In this document: positions 9,208 through 17,655 of the stretch, in pieces | Layout of the letters: each line of letters opens with the position of its first letter | How positions within the stretch are numbered: position 1 is the stretch's first letter | IMG/VR virus record: IMGVR_UViG_3300020470_000978 | Coordinates: 1-23,778 of that record | Strand: one strand, 5' to 3' | Length of the DNA stretch: 23,778 bases | From: a virus | Made by a program: the position numbers and the translations under genes | Notes under the pieces: model-generated | The model's database searches: none | What the model was told of the DNA's origin: nothing | What the model saw: only the letters and a program-made list of their open reading frames with translations

Positions 9208-10083
9208 TTACCTTTGCTTCCAAAATTCGTCTATTTGATTTTGATTAAAACCATAGCCTTCCATAGCTTTTGTAAAAGTGGTCTTATCATTTAATCGTCC
9301 TGACTTTTTAAATTTGTCAGGGAACTCATTTATTATACGACCTTCTATTTCAGATAAACTATCTGAGAATGCTGTGCTACCTTTCTCCATAGATTTAGCT
9401 GCTAAGTCAGCTAATGACGTTAAATGCTGACCACCTCGGTATGATGGTGATGTAGGTAGTAATTCTTTCATAGTATCAAAACCTGTTTGATAAGGGTCTG
9501 TGTAATGTTTCTGTATTCTTTTTCTACTTTCATCATCAAGTAGCATTTGGCTTTCAGCTAACTTCATAGCATCTAGTTTTGCTTGTAAATCTGCATCCCA
9601 AAGTTTAGGAGCAAACTCATCTACAGTTTCTCTTGTGATATCTCTAGACATAGTATTACTATGTGCACCACCTAAGTCACGCATATTTTTAGCTGTCTTT
9701 TGACTATCAGATAATTCTGCAAGACGAAGAACATCATCAGAATAATTATTCTTTAGATTTAAGTAATCTGCAATAATATCTGCTCTACTTGGTGCATAAG
9801 GAACGCCAAGATAATTGTTTACTTGTGCTACTGCTTCTGAAAGATTAGCTGACTTTAATAAAAGTTCGTCTCTTATTGCTTTTTGTTCTGCCTTATCTCG
9901 GACATAATTCTCCATTTCCCATTGGTCACGTTTGACCTGCTCATTCGTTATCCATTCTCTGTAGGCTCTATCTTGTCTTAGTCTGTCCCAATCAGAGTAT
10001 GCATCCAGACCACTACCGACTATATCGGCACCTCGTATTCCAGCGGCTGTTCCTAAAGTTCCTAAAAATTGTCCCCAAGCCAT
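9208..10083 (-). CDS. Internal virion protein (gp14-like by position)
   Basis: This 291-aa protein begins with a mildly hydrophobic Gly/Ala-rich segment (MAWGQFLGTLGTAAG, continuing to about residue 27). It then becomes strongly charged and helical (residues 30-75, rich in Arg, Asp, Gln and Trp). A hydrophobic Gly-rich head followed by a helical body is common in the smaller ejection proteins that form a pore in the cell envelope. It stands 4 nt upstream of the 795-aa gene, so the two are almost certainly co-translated. No family was recognised from sequence. The role is inferred from neighbours. Confidence 0.6.
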   Translation of the reverse strand: MAWGQFLGTLGTAAGIRGADIVGSGLDAYSDWDRLRQDRAYREWITNEQVKRDQWEMENYVRDKAEQKAIRDELLLKSANLSEAVAQVNNYLGVPYAPSRADIIADYLNLKNNYSDDVLRLAELSDSQKTAKNMRDLGGAHSNTMSRDITRETVDEFAPKLWDADLQAKLDAMKLAESQMLLDDESRKRIQKHYTDPYQTGFDTMKELLPTSPSYRGGQHLTSLADLAAKSMEKGSTAFSDSLSEIEGRIINEFPDKFKKSGRLNDKTTFTKAMEGYGFNQNQIDEFWKQR

Positions 10084-10091
10084 AATTTACC

Positions 10092-10844
10092 TCACGTTAA
10101 AAATACGTTTCCCCAACCTGTTCGTCTGTTTCTTAAATTAGACGATATCGGACCTCTAGCAACATAAGCGGCATTAGGGTCGTTAGGTACAAAGGATATG
10201 ACTTGTTCCTCCCTTTCGACTGTTGGCACAATGTAATTAACATCAGGTGCCACACTTTCTGATGCCGAAACTAATGGTGCATTAGGGTCTTTCTGTAAGT
10301 CTGGGTTTGCTGTTGGTGAAGGTACTCCTGATTGGTCAGGTGTTGTAACAGGTCCTAAGGTTTCTTCCAAAGTTCCTTCGCCTGACATTAAAGCCCTTCG
10401 TCCAAAACTTTCTTCTCCAGTTCCTACCATTCCTCCAAAAGTTTGTTCTTCTGTATCTTGTAGTGGTACTGTTCCTGCGGCTGGAACTATTCCTTCTTGT
10501 GCTCCAGCGAATTGACCTGCGATAGCTTCTCGTCTATCTGGTGTACGAGGGTCTCCTCGACCTACTGCTCTTTTTCCTAAAAAACTTTCCTGTACTTGTT
10601 TATCTGGTTTTGCACCACCAGGATATAATATTTCGCCTGACTGACCCATAGCGTTATATTTAGCCGCTTCATCTGGATTAGCCATAATTTGATTCCAACG
10701 AGTTCCAGCAGTCAATGGGTTAAGTCCCATTGTCTTACCAAATTCACTTTCGTTTACTGTTTGTTTTCTGCCAAGAGGGTCTGTGTACTCTACCATAGTA
10801 GTCGTCTGAGTACCGCCGCCTCCTCCGCCGCCACCTCCACACAT
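10092..10844 (-). CDS. Virion-associated protein with MC-polyglycine N-terminus (second of two)
   Basis: This 250-aa protein opens with Met-Cys followed by nine glycines, then a Thr-rich stretch. The glycines use mixed codons (GGA, GGT, GGC), so the run looks kept at the protein level rather than made by triplet slippage. The rest is low in hydrophobic residues and rich in Gly, Pro, Thr and Glu, and probably largely disordered. No enzymatic motif is seen. A strong Shine-Dalgarno (AAGGAGG, complement of about 10851-10857) stands 6 nt before the ATG and fixes the start. The upstream neighbour also starts MCGGGG, while the bodies show no obvious similarity. A structural or ejection role is inferred from position. 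Confidence 0.65.
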   Translation of the reverse strand: MCGGGGGGGGGTQTTTMVEYTDPLGRKQTVNESEFGKTMGLNPLTAGTRWNQIMANPDEAAKYNAMGQSGEILYPGGAKPDKQVQESFLGKRAVGRGDPRTPDRREAIAGQFAGAQEGIVPAAGTVPLQDTEEQTFGGMVGTGEESFGRRALMSGEGTLEETLGPVTTPDQSGVPSPTANPDLQKDPNAPLVSASESVAPDVNYIVPTVEREEQVISFVPNDPNAAYVARGPISSNLRNRRTGWGNVFLT

Positions 10845-10862
10845 TAGGAGCCTCCTTTTTTA

Positions 10863-11696
10863 TTAGTTATAATTTCTACCGAATTCATCTCGTTGATTAG
10901 TCCTTTGTTGTCTTATTAAACCAGGTATATCACTAATATTGTTCTTAGTGCCTACAACTGGATTTGAATGTATCATACCTAAATTTGGGTTATTTGTAGT
11001 CCCACTAGAGCTTAAAGGTGCAGTATTAACACCACCCATAATAGTACTTCCAAAGCCTCGGAAGTTTCCTGGAATGTCACTCATATTAGATATCGCACCT
11101 CTTACTGTATTTGGATTTTGTGGATTAGCTAGATTTTTTCCTGAAGCCATATTACCTGCTATTGAAGTTAAGGCTGCCTGTCCGACCTTTCCTTTACTTA
11201 ATAAACCACCTGATAATGTATTTCCTATTGCCTCTGGTACACTAATACCTATTTGACTATTTGGATTTACGGCACCATATGCGGCTCTACCAGCATTTAA
11301 AACTGCCAGACCAGCAGGACCTCCAGCTCCAAAAGCAAGAGTGTTTACAATGGCATTACCGATTGCTGACATAATACCACCTTTTTTATCTGATGTAGGA
11401 TTGGCTGTAACATTAGTTGAGTTAGCAGAAATATCTTTTCCTGGATTACCACTTACCTTCGGTGATTTATCTACGGCTCCACCTTCATCTCTCATATTGT
11501 TATGTTCGTCTACGTCTCCAGACCACGAATCCAAATGAGGATTGTGTTCTTGAGTAACATTAGTAGGCTCAGTACCAAGAGATGCTAAATCTTCTACTAG
11601 CACATCACCTGGCTTGTACCCAACCATTGGACCTCTTATTGCTTTAGTTTGGTTGTCGTCACCACCACCAGAACTATCGCCACCACCACCACACAT
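10863..11696 (-). CDS. Virion-associated protein with MCGGGG N-terminus (first of two)
   Basis: This 277-aa protein starts MCGGGGDSSGGGDD. Residues about 105-150 are hydrophobic and Gly/Ala-rich (GIMSAIGNAIVNTLAFGAGG and on), a possible membrane-active segment. The C-terminal half is rich in Asn, Gly and Ser (many NPN and SNM/NIS motifs) and looks disordered or fibrous. The middle resembles in style the Gly-rich part of the 370-aa protein at 12142-13254 (both contain VNP, GGLxK and GNxxS-type stretches), so the two may be distant relatives. It lies 2 nt after the acetyltransferase gene. No known family was recognised. Confidence 0.65.
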   Translation of the reverse strand: MCGGGGDSSGGGDDNQTKAIRGPMVGYKPGDVLVEDLASLGTEPTNVTQEHNPHLDSWSGDVDEHNNMRDEGGAVDKSPKVSGNPGKDISANSTNVTANPTSDKKGGIMSAIGNAIVNTLAFGAGGPAGLAVLNAGRAAYGAVNPNSQIGISVPEAIGNTLSGGLLSKGKVGQAALTSIAGNMASGKNLANPQNPNTVRGAISNMSDIPGNFRGFGSTIMGGVNTAPLSSSGTTNNPNLGMIHSNPVVGTKNNISDIPGLIRQQRTNQRDEFGRNYN

Positions 11697-11698
11697 AA

Positions 11699-12142
11699 TT
11701 ATATCCTTTTCTTATATATAGCACCTCTCTCCGTATATCCCATACGAACCATAAATTTATTCATTTGTTCGTCTGGTTTACCTGAGTGAGTAATACTAAA
11801 GTTCACTTCGTATGCTCCTTTTTCTTTCGCCCACGCTTCAAAGTCTTTTGTGAGCTTAAGCCCTGCAAGTACGGATGTACTGTCAGTAAATAAATTTTCT
11901 TCACAAGCCAAGGTTTGATTGCTCCATAAGTAGTTCGTAATGAAACCCAGAAAGAATGCACAAGGCTCATTATCTTTGTCCACCACCCTAAAATAGTTAT
12001 TTGGATGGTCAATAAAACGTCTCGCATACCTTCTAACAACTTGTTCATCATATTCTGTATCCTTGTATATAGATGTTTGATGCATCTTATAGGCAAGAGG
12101 TAGCAGTTTTTCAATGTCATCATAAGTTGCATCCCTCACCAT
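11699..12142 (-). CDS. GNAT-type N-acetyltransferase
   Basis: This 147-aa protein has the length and layout of a single GNAT domain. It has an N-terminal strand-helix (VRDATYDDIEKLLPLAYKM), a central strand region, and an acetyl-CoA-side helix (residues about 90-110, TSVLAGLKLTKDFEAWAKEKG). It ends in the usual strand motif, MGYTERGAIYKK. The classical RxxGxG/A loop is not clear, so cofactor binding is not proven. GNAT enzymes transfer acetyl from acetyl-CoA to amines of proteins or small molecules; the substrate here is unknown. The ATG shares its A with the stop of the 370-aa gene (TAATG), implying translational coupling. Its place among virion genes suggests it modifies a phage structural protein or the host cell late in infection. 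Confidence 0.6.
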   Translation of the reverse strand: MVRDATYDDIEKLLPLAYKMHQTSIYKDTEYDEQVVRRYARRFIDHPNNYFRVVDKDNEPCAFFLGFITNYLWSNQTLACEENLFTDSTSVLAGLKLTKDFEAWAKEKGAYEVNFSITHSGKPDEQMNKFMVRMGYTERGAIYKKRI

Positions 12143-13254
12143 TAATAATATAATACCCCAACGCCACCTTGACCTCCTTTACCTAGGCTCCAGCCTCTAT
12201 CGGCTTTTAAGACGGCATTCCCAAACGCACCAACATTTCTGCTGATATCCCTACCCAATCTATCTCTAGCTTGTTCTATCATAGACACACCTGGAATACT
12301 CATTCCAAATGTACCTAAATCGGAACCGATAATATTTGCTCCTGTTCCTCTGCCATAAGTATTTAAAGGGTTAGCGACACCTACAGGTCCGAGATTACTT
12401 CCTGCATAAATCGGATTAGCTGAGGCACCTAAACCTAAATTCAATGTGCTTTGTGGTATTTGTCTTATTACATTTGTTGGGTTAGGGTAATTAACTCCCA
12501 TTGGTAAATTTATTTTTGGTGGGTCTATCATACCACCTGCCATAGTTCCTAAACCTTCTCCAGCCATAGCACCCAGAGATGAACCAAGGTTTATATTACC
12601 GATTGCACCACCGATAGTATCTCCTAGTAAATTAGTTACTCCATCAGTAAAGCTACCGAATTGATTTCCGATTGTATTAGCTACACCTGTTGACAATCCA
12701 CCTGCATCTGTCATTGAACCATACGACAACATACCTGGTTTTTGTCCTGCTGGTGTAGTTCCTCCCATTACTTTTGAACCGAGATAAGAACCTGCGGCTG
12801 AACCTAATGCTTGTCCCCACGAACCACCTGCGGCTTTTGTTAAACCTCCAGATACAGCGGCTCCTAATGTTGGGTTAACAGCAGTTGCCGCAGCAGTTGC
12901 TATAAATCTAGTGACTGGGTTCTTGGCTATTTTTTTAACAACTCTTTTAATTGCTCTAAAAATTTTACCAAAGAAAAAGTGTTGTGGACTATTAGGGTCT
13001 GTAGGGTCGTACTGACCCATTTCTGAACCAGCGATGGTAGCAAAGGGATTTTGTCCCTTCGCCATCATAGCCGAAAATATGTGCCGTATTAATTCTGGGT
13101 CATCCTTATAAACTTCTGGATGTAGTACAATTTCACCTGGTTCTAGCTTTGCATCAACGGTATCGTTCTTAGCTTCTTCTTGAAATTCTTTCGAAGCTCT
13201 TATATCGTCTGCATCGAAGCCACCGTATTGGTCTATGTAACTAGCAAAAGCCAT
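12142..13254 (-). CDS. Gly-rich internal virion protein with cationic-hydrophobic segment
   Basis: This 370-aa protein has a charged N-terminus containing LEPGEIVLHPEV (residues 37-48), a motif style (LxPGExVL) seen near the ends of several phage tail and ejection proteins. Residues about 93-140 run from a strongly basic amphipathic stretch (KIFRAIKRVVKKIAKNP) into a hydrophobic Ala-rich one (FIATAAATAVNPTLGAAV), a pattern typical of membrane-perturbing peptides. The remainder (150-370) is rich in Gly, Asn and Pro with no catalytic motif, ending in GGQGGVGVLYY. It follows the tail fibre gene after 19 nt and overlaps the acetyltransferase gene by one base. An ejection or tail-plug role is inferred. 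Confidence 0.6.
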   Translation of the reverse strand: MAFASYIDQYGGFDADDIRASKEFQEEAKNDTVDAKLEPGEIVLHPEVYKDDPELIRHIFSAMMAKGQNPFATIAGSEMGQYDPTDPNSPQHFFFGKIFRAIKRVVKKIAKNPVTRFIATAAATAVNPTLGAAVSGGLTKAAGGSWGQALGSAAGSYLGSKVMGGTTPAGQKPGMLSYGSMTDAGGLSTGVANTIGNQFGSFTDGVTNLLGDTIGGAIGNINLGSSLGAMAGEGLGTMAGGMIDPPKINLPMGVNYPNPTNVIRQIPQSTLNLGLGASANPIYAGSNLGPVGVANPLNTYGRGTGANIIGSDLGTFGMSIPGVSMIEQARDRLGRDISRNVGAFGNAVLKADRGWSLGKGGQGGVGVLYY

Positions 13255-13273
13255 AATTTTTCACCCATATCCA

Positions 13274-15106
13274 TTAAACTGATAGAGTAGCCGAAGCTAT
13301 CCCTACTTCCAATGTGTTAGCACCACTTGTATTTGTTACCACGAGTTCTAGTCGTCTACCAGTTGTCGTTCCATCTATCTCGATGGTAGTAGGCATATTG
13401 ACTGAAGCTGACGTTGTAGAAACCGAGAATGTACTTCCTATCGTAGCACCATCTACAGATAGTTGAATAGTACAAGTACCAGCAGCAAGTTTATGGGTGA
13501 TACCGTCTAATCGAAGTTTCTGTTTCCATATTTTGGCAACAAAATAAGTCTTGTTTGATACGTTAACAGAAGCATCTTCCCAGACGTTGAAAAAAGAAAT
13601 AGTACCTGTAGCAAAGATATCTGGTAATTGGTTAGTAGGTATCTTAGCAGAACTATCAAGGGATGCTACTCCATTAACAGAACCTCTCCAAGTTTTAGGT
13701 ACAACAGACGAAAGGTCTAAGTCACCATATTCTAGTGATGTACCAGTTCCATTTACACGGACATACTGTGAGGCATTTGATGCAACAAATGTTGGTAGAG
13801 AACTTTCTGGTGAAGTTTCTAACCATTGAGTACCTGTATAAAATTTTAATATGTTAGGTACTTGTGATGTATCAAGCCATAGGTCTCCTGTAGCAGAACC
13901 TGTTGGAGTTGTTAGTTGAGATTTAATATTTGCTTTATTTGCAAGACTTGTAGCTAGAGCATTTACTTTATTCTGTGGTATTTCGTTTTCAGCCACATTT
14001 AATTTGCTCCAATTAATAAATCCATTAGCATTTGTGTACTCATCTTCAAACATTAAACCTGCAATAGTTTTTTGTGCTTGGTTCTCAACAGTCATTACAG
14101 TTACTTTATCGTTAGTACTTAACTGAGTGTTGAATGTAATCGTTGCTGTAGTATGAGAAGCTATGTAGTCAGCACCACCACCTGGCTCCTGTAGAACACC
14201 GTTTCTCCACACAAGTAATGTTTCGTCTGACGTGTGAACAAAGGCAACTGATGATGTAGACGCAGTTATTAAAGTATCTTGTCTACGGAAGTTAGTTACG
14301 GTTTGTGCTCTAACTGAATAAATTGTTAATTTATCTCCAACAGCTACACCTGGTGTAGGAGTGGAAATTGTTATAGTGTTAGCCGCAGAGTTAGTTGCAT
14401 ATTCTGCTACACTTCCTGTTGTAGCTTTTGCTAGTAATACACCATTTTTATAAACAACAGTTTCTTCTGTATTAGCATCAAAAGAATAAGATATTACGTT
14501 AGCAGTTGCGGCAACAGCGGCAAGAGAACAAGTTGCAGTCGCAGTCGTTCCAGAAGTTGGAGCGGCTATAGTTAATGTCGGAGCCTGAGTATATCCAGAC
14601 CCTGCTGAGTTTATTGTAATCGAAGTAACTGCATCTCCAGTTAATACTGCTGTTGCAGTTGGTGGAGTACCTCCACTATCTTGAGGTGAAGAAAAAGATA
14701 CAGTTGGAGCAGAGTTATACCCTGACCCTCCTGCCGTTACGGTAGCGGCACCTACTCCTGTACCAATTAAAATATCTTGTCTATTGAAAAAGAATGGACC
14801 TTCTACTGTTCCTACGTTTGAACCAGACGGACCTCTTAATGATGTTATATCAATAAGGTTTATCCATCCATCGTCTGCACCTGTATAAACTCCTACTCTG
14901 TATTGTAAACCACTTACACTATCTACTCTTAATTCAATAGGACCTTGGAATTCACCACTCTCGTTAAAAAGAACAGCTAATAGTTCTCCAACGGTTTTGT
15001 CTCCTAGTTCTGCCGAGTTTATGTATCTGATTACGTTTTCAAAATCTGTATGAATGTTTCCTGAAGAAACATAGTTTTGTGGGTGTTGTTGTCTAAGTCT
15101 TGCCAT
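13274..15106 (-). CDS. Modular tail fibre protein
   Basis: This 610-aa protein has an N-terminal region (1-100) that probably anchors the fibre to the tail (helical ENVIRYINSAELGDKTVGEL, then a strand-rich part). Residues 108-266 and 273-340 carry two copies of a fibre domain marked by FxRQDxLI, a (V/L)xxNGVL turn and a (G/N)DKxTx(Y/M)xV end. Copy one is interrupted by two GSGY modules (GGSGYNSAPT and AGSGYTQAPT). Then come GDLWLDT...LKFYTGTQWLE (407-430), a common phage-fibre domain, and GSVNGVASLDSSAKIP (475-490), also typical of fibres. The C-terminal 90 residues form a strand-rich tip, the likely receptor-binding part. The gene directly follows the tail hub gene with a 1-nt gap. Confidence 0.8.
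   Translation of the reverse strand: MARLRQQHPQNYVSSGNIHTDFENVIRYINSAELGDKTVGELLAVLFNESGEFQGPIELRVDSVSGLQYRVGVYTGADDGWINLIDITSLRGPSGSNVGTVEGPFFFNRQDILIGTGVGAATVTAGGSGYNSAPTVSFSSPQDSGGTPPTATAVLTGDAVTSITINSAGSGYTQAPTLTIAAPTSGTTATATCSLAAVAATANVISYSFDANTEETVVYKNGVLLAKATTGSVAEYATNSAANTITISTPTPGVAVGDKLTIYSVRAQTVTNFRRQDTLITASTSSVAFVHTSDETLLVWRNGVLQEPGGGADYIASHTTATITFNTQLSTNDKVTVMTVENQAQKTIAGLMFEDEYTNANGFINWSKLNVAENEIPQNKVNALATSLANKANIKSQLTTPTGSATGDLWLDTSQVPNILKFYTGTQWLETSPESSLPTFVASNASQYVRVNGTGTSLEYGDLDLSSVVPKTWRGSVNGVASLDSSAKIPTNQLPDIFATGTISFFNVWEDASVNVSNKTYFVAKIWKQKLRLDGITHKLAAGTCTIQLSVDGATIGSTFSVSTTSASVNMPTTIEIDGTTTGRRLELVVTNTSGANTLEVGIASATLSV
14087..14785 (-). repeat. Two copies of a fibre domain, the first split by GSGY modules
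   Basis: In the fibre protein, copy two (residues 273-340) is continuous. Copy one starts at 108 (FNRQDILI) and resumes at about 204 (VISYSFDANTEETVVYKNGV). The gap, residues 117-203 (about 14498-14758), holds the tandem GSGY modules. The split is seen by aligning the two copies by eye. Confidence 0.6.
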
Positions 15107-15107
15107 A

Positions 15108-16604
15108 TTATTGTCCTGTTCTTACTGTCACGGCAAAGCCTATTACTTTTAATAGTCCTTTACCTTTAGTTGTTAATTTGAATTGTACGCCTCGATACCT
15201 ATGTTCAAATTTACGTTCATATTGTCTACTTAACGGCACATCAGGGAATTTGTCGTCCACTCCGTCACCTTCTATTAAAAAATTCATAGAACTTAAGTAT
15301 CTACCACGTTCATCAAAAGCCTCTACTATTAACTCTCCCTTACCCGTGGCTTGTAGAATAAAGGAATAGCTTTCCTTTACATCATTAATAGCACCTTGCC
15401 ATAATATTGGCGTAGTTACTACCATCTCAGGACTGAAGTCCGAAATATCCTCAATCCTTGCTCTTTCCCATACACCACCTGGAGTTCCCATTACGGTTGT
15501 TCCACCTAGTTGTCTGCCATTCATAGCATTTAAGAATGTTCCTTTAGACCATTTACTTTCACCACCTGACATTGGATTTAATGTTAATGTCAGACGAGTA
15601 CATAACAAGTCTGATACAGGAAAGAATATATGATACTGTCCTTCGTCTTGGTCAAAGAATGCAGAGATATTCTCTGGATTATCAACCTGTCTAACCAATG
15701 CTCTATAGGTTAAATCAATTTTATTAGACATAGGAACTGAGAAGATTGTTACACCATTCGTATCTGAACGTCTTAATGAGTGAACTCCCTCTCTAGAACA
15801 AAACATTAAATCAGAACCAGCAGGTGTTATAGTATTGTGACTGATAGTTCCTACTTTAACATTGGCTTTGTCATCAATTTGCCATTGTGTGTAATCTGGG
15901 TGTAGTGAATAAACTAGAGTTTGGTCGTTAGTAAACACAGCTAATTTATTACTTTCGAAAACTCCTAAACCTTTAATTTCATCAGCAGTACCAATAATAT
16001 TACCAATATCAATATCTGCGGCTTTTAGTACAGAAGTAGAAGCAGTATCTTCGTCTGCTGGGAATACATCCACTTCATCTACTCTGCTAATATCTATAAC
16101 TGTTCGTTTGTCTGGAGCACCTCCTATTGCTAATCGTCTTTGAATAGCAACTCCAAATGCTGGTCTTGGGTCAGAGTTAGGTGATACCCTAGTAAAGACC
16201 TGACCATTATATTTATAAAAATTATTATCTCTAGAAAAGAATAACACTTCGTTATTGTATAAAGTAGATGTTACTACATTGTTTTTAGGAAAAACTTCTT
16301 CTGCAAAACTATCTACATCCGATTTTAATGATATGCCTCCACCGTCTTTCTGTGCCCAGACGAGTGCATTTCTACCATAGAATGTTACGTGTTTAATTAA
16401 TCTATCGCCAGATGTTCTTTGTTTAGCACCTGGGTCTCTTATGATTGAACCTCTCCAATCAGCATAACCGTTATCAATGTCTAGTAAATGTTGTTTTTGT
16501 CCTGTATCTAATGCGGCTTTATCTCTTGAAGCATCAATACCTTGAAAATCTTCGTATGGATATACCTTTACTTTTACGCCTGAAGGTGCGTATGAGGTTG
16601 ACAT
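15108..16604 (-). CDS. Tail hub / nozzle protein, P22 gp10-like
   Basis: This 498-aa protein is strand-rich throughout with repeated short hydrophobic strands and turns (ALVWAQKDGG, VLFFSRDNNFYKYNG, LAVFTNDQTLVYS), consistent with a beta-propeller. The N-terminal part (DFQGIDASRDKAAL) and the end (YRGVQFKLTTKGKGLLKVIGFAVTVRTGQ in pieces) resemble P22 gp10-type packaged-DNA stabilisation proteins, which form the hexameric hub below the adaptor and close the short tail. Position supports this: it follows the adaptor gene by 3 nt and precedes the tail fibre gene by 1 nt. The start is supported by tight packing. Homology was judged by pattern only. Confidence 0.65.
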   Translation of the reverse strand: MSTSYAPSGVKVKVYPYEDFQGIDASRDKAALDTGQKQHLLDIDNGYADWRGSIIRDPGAKQRTSGDRLIKHVTFYGRNALVWAQKDGGGISLKSDVDSFAEEVFPKNNVVTSTLYNNEVLFFSRDNNFYKYNGQVFTRVSPNSDPRPAFGVAIQRRLAIGGAPDKRTVIDISRVDEVDVFPADEDTASTSVLKAADIDIGNIIGTADEIKGLGVFESNKLAVFTNDQTLVYSLHPDYTQWQIDDKANVKVGTISHNTITPAGSDLMFCSREGVHSLRRSDTNGVTIFSVPMSNKIDLTYRALVRQVDNPENISAFFDQDEGQYHIFFPVSDLLCTRLTLTLNPMSGGESKWSKGTFLNAMNGRQLGGTTVMGTPGGVWERARIEDISDFSPEMVVTTPILWQGAINDVKESYSFILQATGKGELIVEAFDERGRYLSSMNFLIEGDGVDDKFPDVPLSRQYERKFEHRYRGVQFKLTTKGKGLLKVIGFAVTVRTGQ

Positions 16605-16607
16605 TTA

Positions 16608-17291
16608 TTAAGTCCTCCCAGCATCATATGCCCTAGCATCACTTTTACTACCTTCTCCTCTATCTAGTGGAGATAATTCTATTTTAGCGTTTCCATATTT
16701 TCTATTGAATAATATTCTATTCATTGTTCTAAAGTACATAGGTCCGTATGCTTCAACCTTATTACTCTGTTGTTGAACAGAATAATGGTACAATAAACCA
16801 GCTACCATTATCTGGTCTGGCACTTGTCTGTGCTCTGTAGGATGTGTGTAATAATCTATTTCTAAATTATCCCAATATGGATGTGCTCTTAAATCCTCTA
16901 ATATTAAGTTAGCAAATTCAATGAACATCATTATTACTTCACCATCTACAGTACCTGGGTGCATATCTCCGTATCTACGTAATGATTGCATTACCAAAGT
17001 CTGTAATGATGAATATGGTTCTCCTAGATGAGGATTGTTAGCAGAGTATCTATGTCTCTCTTTAACATTCTCGTCTAAGTATTTTAATGTGGCTTCTGTT
17101 GTTTTTTCTGTTTTGTCTTTAGTAATAGTAGTTCTTAAGTCTACAGACCCAGGTCGTGTATTATTATTATGGTCTTGATTTGTTGGCTCCTCCGTTGGTT
17201 TTGACATATCCTTGTAATCAGTATTCTGATTAGCAGGACCTGGTTTAAACGGTTGTACCGTGCCTTTGTCTGTAGAGTTATACTGTGTCAT
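16608..17291 (-). CDS. Head-tail adaptor protein (P22 gp4-like)
   Basis: This 227-aa protein has a disordered polar N-terminus (1-80, rich in Thr, Asn, Pro, Lys). It is followed by a helical core (about 85-195) with SLQTLVMQSLRRYG, a long hydrophobic helix VIMMFIEFANLILEDLRAHPYW, and QIMVAGLLYHYSVQQQS. Short helical proteins of this kind placed between capsid and tail-hub genes are adaptors that join the portal ring to the tail. The C-terminal tail (SPLDRGEGSKSDARAYD) is polar and flexible. It starts 2 nt after the preceding stop. The call rests mainly on position and helical pattern. Confidence 0.55.
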   Translation of the reverse strand: MTQYNSTDKGTVQPFKPGPANQNTDYKDMSKPTEEPTNQDHNNNTRPGSVDLRTTITKDKTEKTTEATLKYLDENVKERHRYSANNPHLGEPYSSLQTLVMQSLRRYGDMHPGTVDGEVIMMFIEFANLILEDLRAHPYWDNLEIDYYTHPTEHRQVPDQIMVAGLLYHYSVQQQSNKVEAYGPMYFRTMNRILFNRKYGNAKIELSPLDRGEGSKSDARAYDAGRT

Positions 17292-17293
17292 TC

Positions 17294-17590
17294 TTATTCA
17301 CCATCGCCTGATATTATTCTACCAGTTAGGAACATAGTGTGTCTCTCCATATTCGCTTTTAATGATGAAGGAATTCTCCATACACAATGAGTATGTTCAG
17401 CATTCCACTTACCATTGAACTTTTCTCCAGCTAAGTTCATCTCCCATTTTACTGGTTCTGGTTTAGCTGAAACATAGTAAGCCCATTGAGAACCTACTTT
17501 ACCTAAAGTAACTTTAGGGTCTTTAGCAGCCTTTTTGGCTTCCTTAACTGAAGCCGATTTGACTGCACTATCTTTTTTGCTTTTTTTCAT
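17294..17590 (-). CDS. Small Lys-rich protein of unknown function
   Basis: This 98-aa protein has a very basic N-terminus (residues 1-30, almost only Lys, Ser, Ala and acidic residues). It continues into a small compact-looking domain with several aromatic residues (SQWAYYVSAK, KWEMNLAG, FNGKWNAEHTHCVWRIP). A strong GGAG site stands 7 nt before the ATG. It is the first gene after the capsid terminator and precedes the adaptor gene by 2 nt, so it heads the connector/tail operon. The basic tail could bind DNA or an acidic capsid surface. A head decoration or completion role is possible. No family was recognised. Confidence 0.6.
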   Translation of the reverse strand: MKKSKKDSAVKSASVKEAKKAAKDPKVTLGKVGSQWAYYVSAKPEPVKWEMNLAGEKFNGKWNAEHTHCVWRIPSSLKANMERHTMFLTGRIISGDGE

Positions 17591-17607
17591 TTTTTTCTCC
17601 TTAAACT

Positions 17608-17638
17608 AAAAAGGGCAGAGTAATAATACCCTGCCCTT
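17608..17638 (-). terminator. Intrinsic terminator after the capsid gene
   Basis: On the minus strand AAGGGCAG (rc 17631-17638) pairs with CTGCCCTT (rc 17611-17618) across a 12-nt loop. The stem is followed at once by T residues, giving a five-T run that includes the stem end. The stem is perfect over 8 bp with five G-C pairs. It lies 40 nt after the capsid stop and upstream of the 98-aa gene, so it should cap the capsid message or lower read-through into connector genes. Confidence 0.8.
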
Positions 17639-17655
17639 AATATTACCTTTATTAG

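Noticed and set aside
10846-10862. Plus-strand AGGAGCCTCCTTTTTT resembling a terminator
   Set aside because: The arms leave a one-base loop, which cannot fold. The CCTCC is the complement of the strong Shine-Dalgarno of the 250-aa gene, and there are no plus-strand genes to terminate.
11803-12132. A 109-aa minus-strand frame inside the acetyltransferase gene
   Set aside because: Out of frame with the GNAT gene, product has no coherent pattern, and the GNAT frame is tightly packed with both neighbours.
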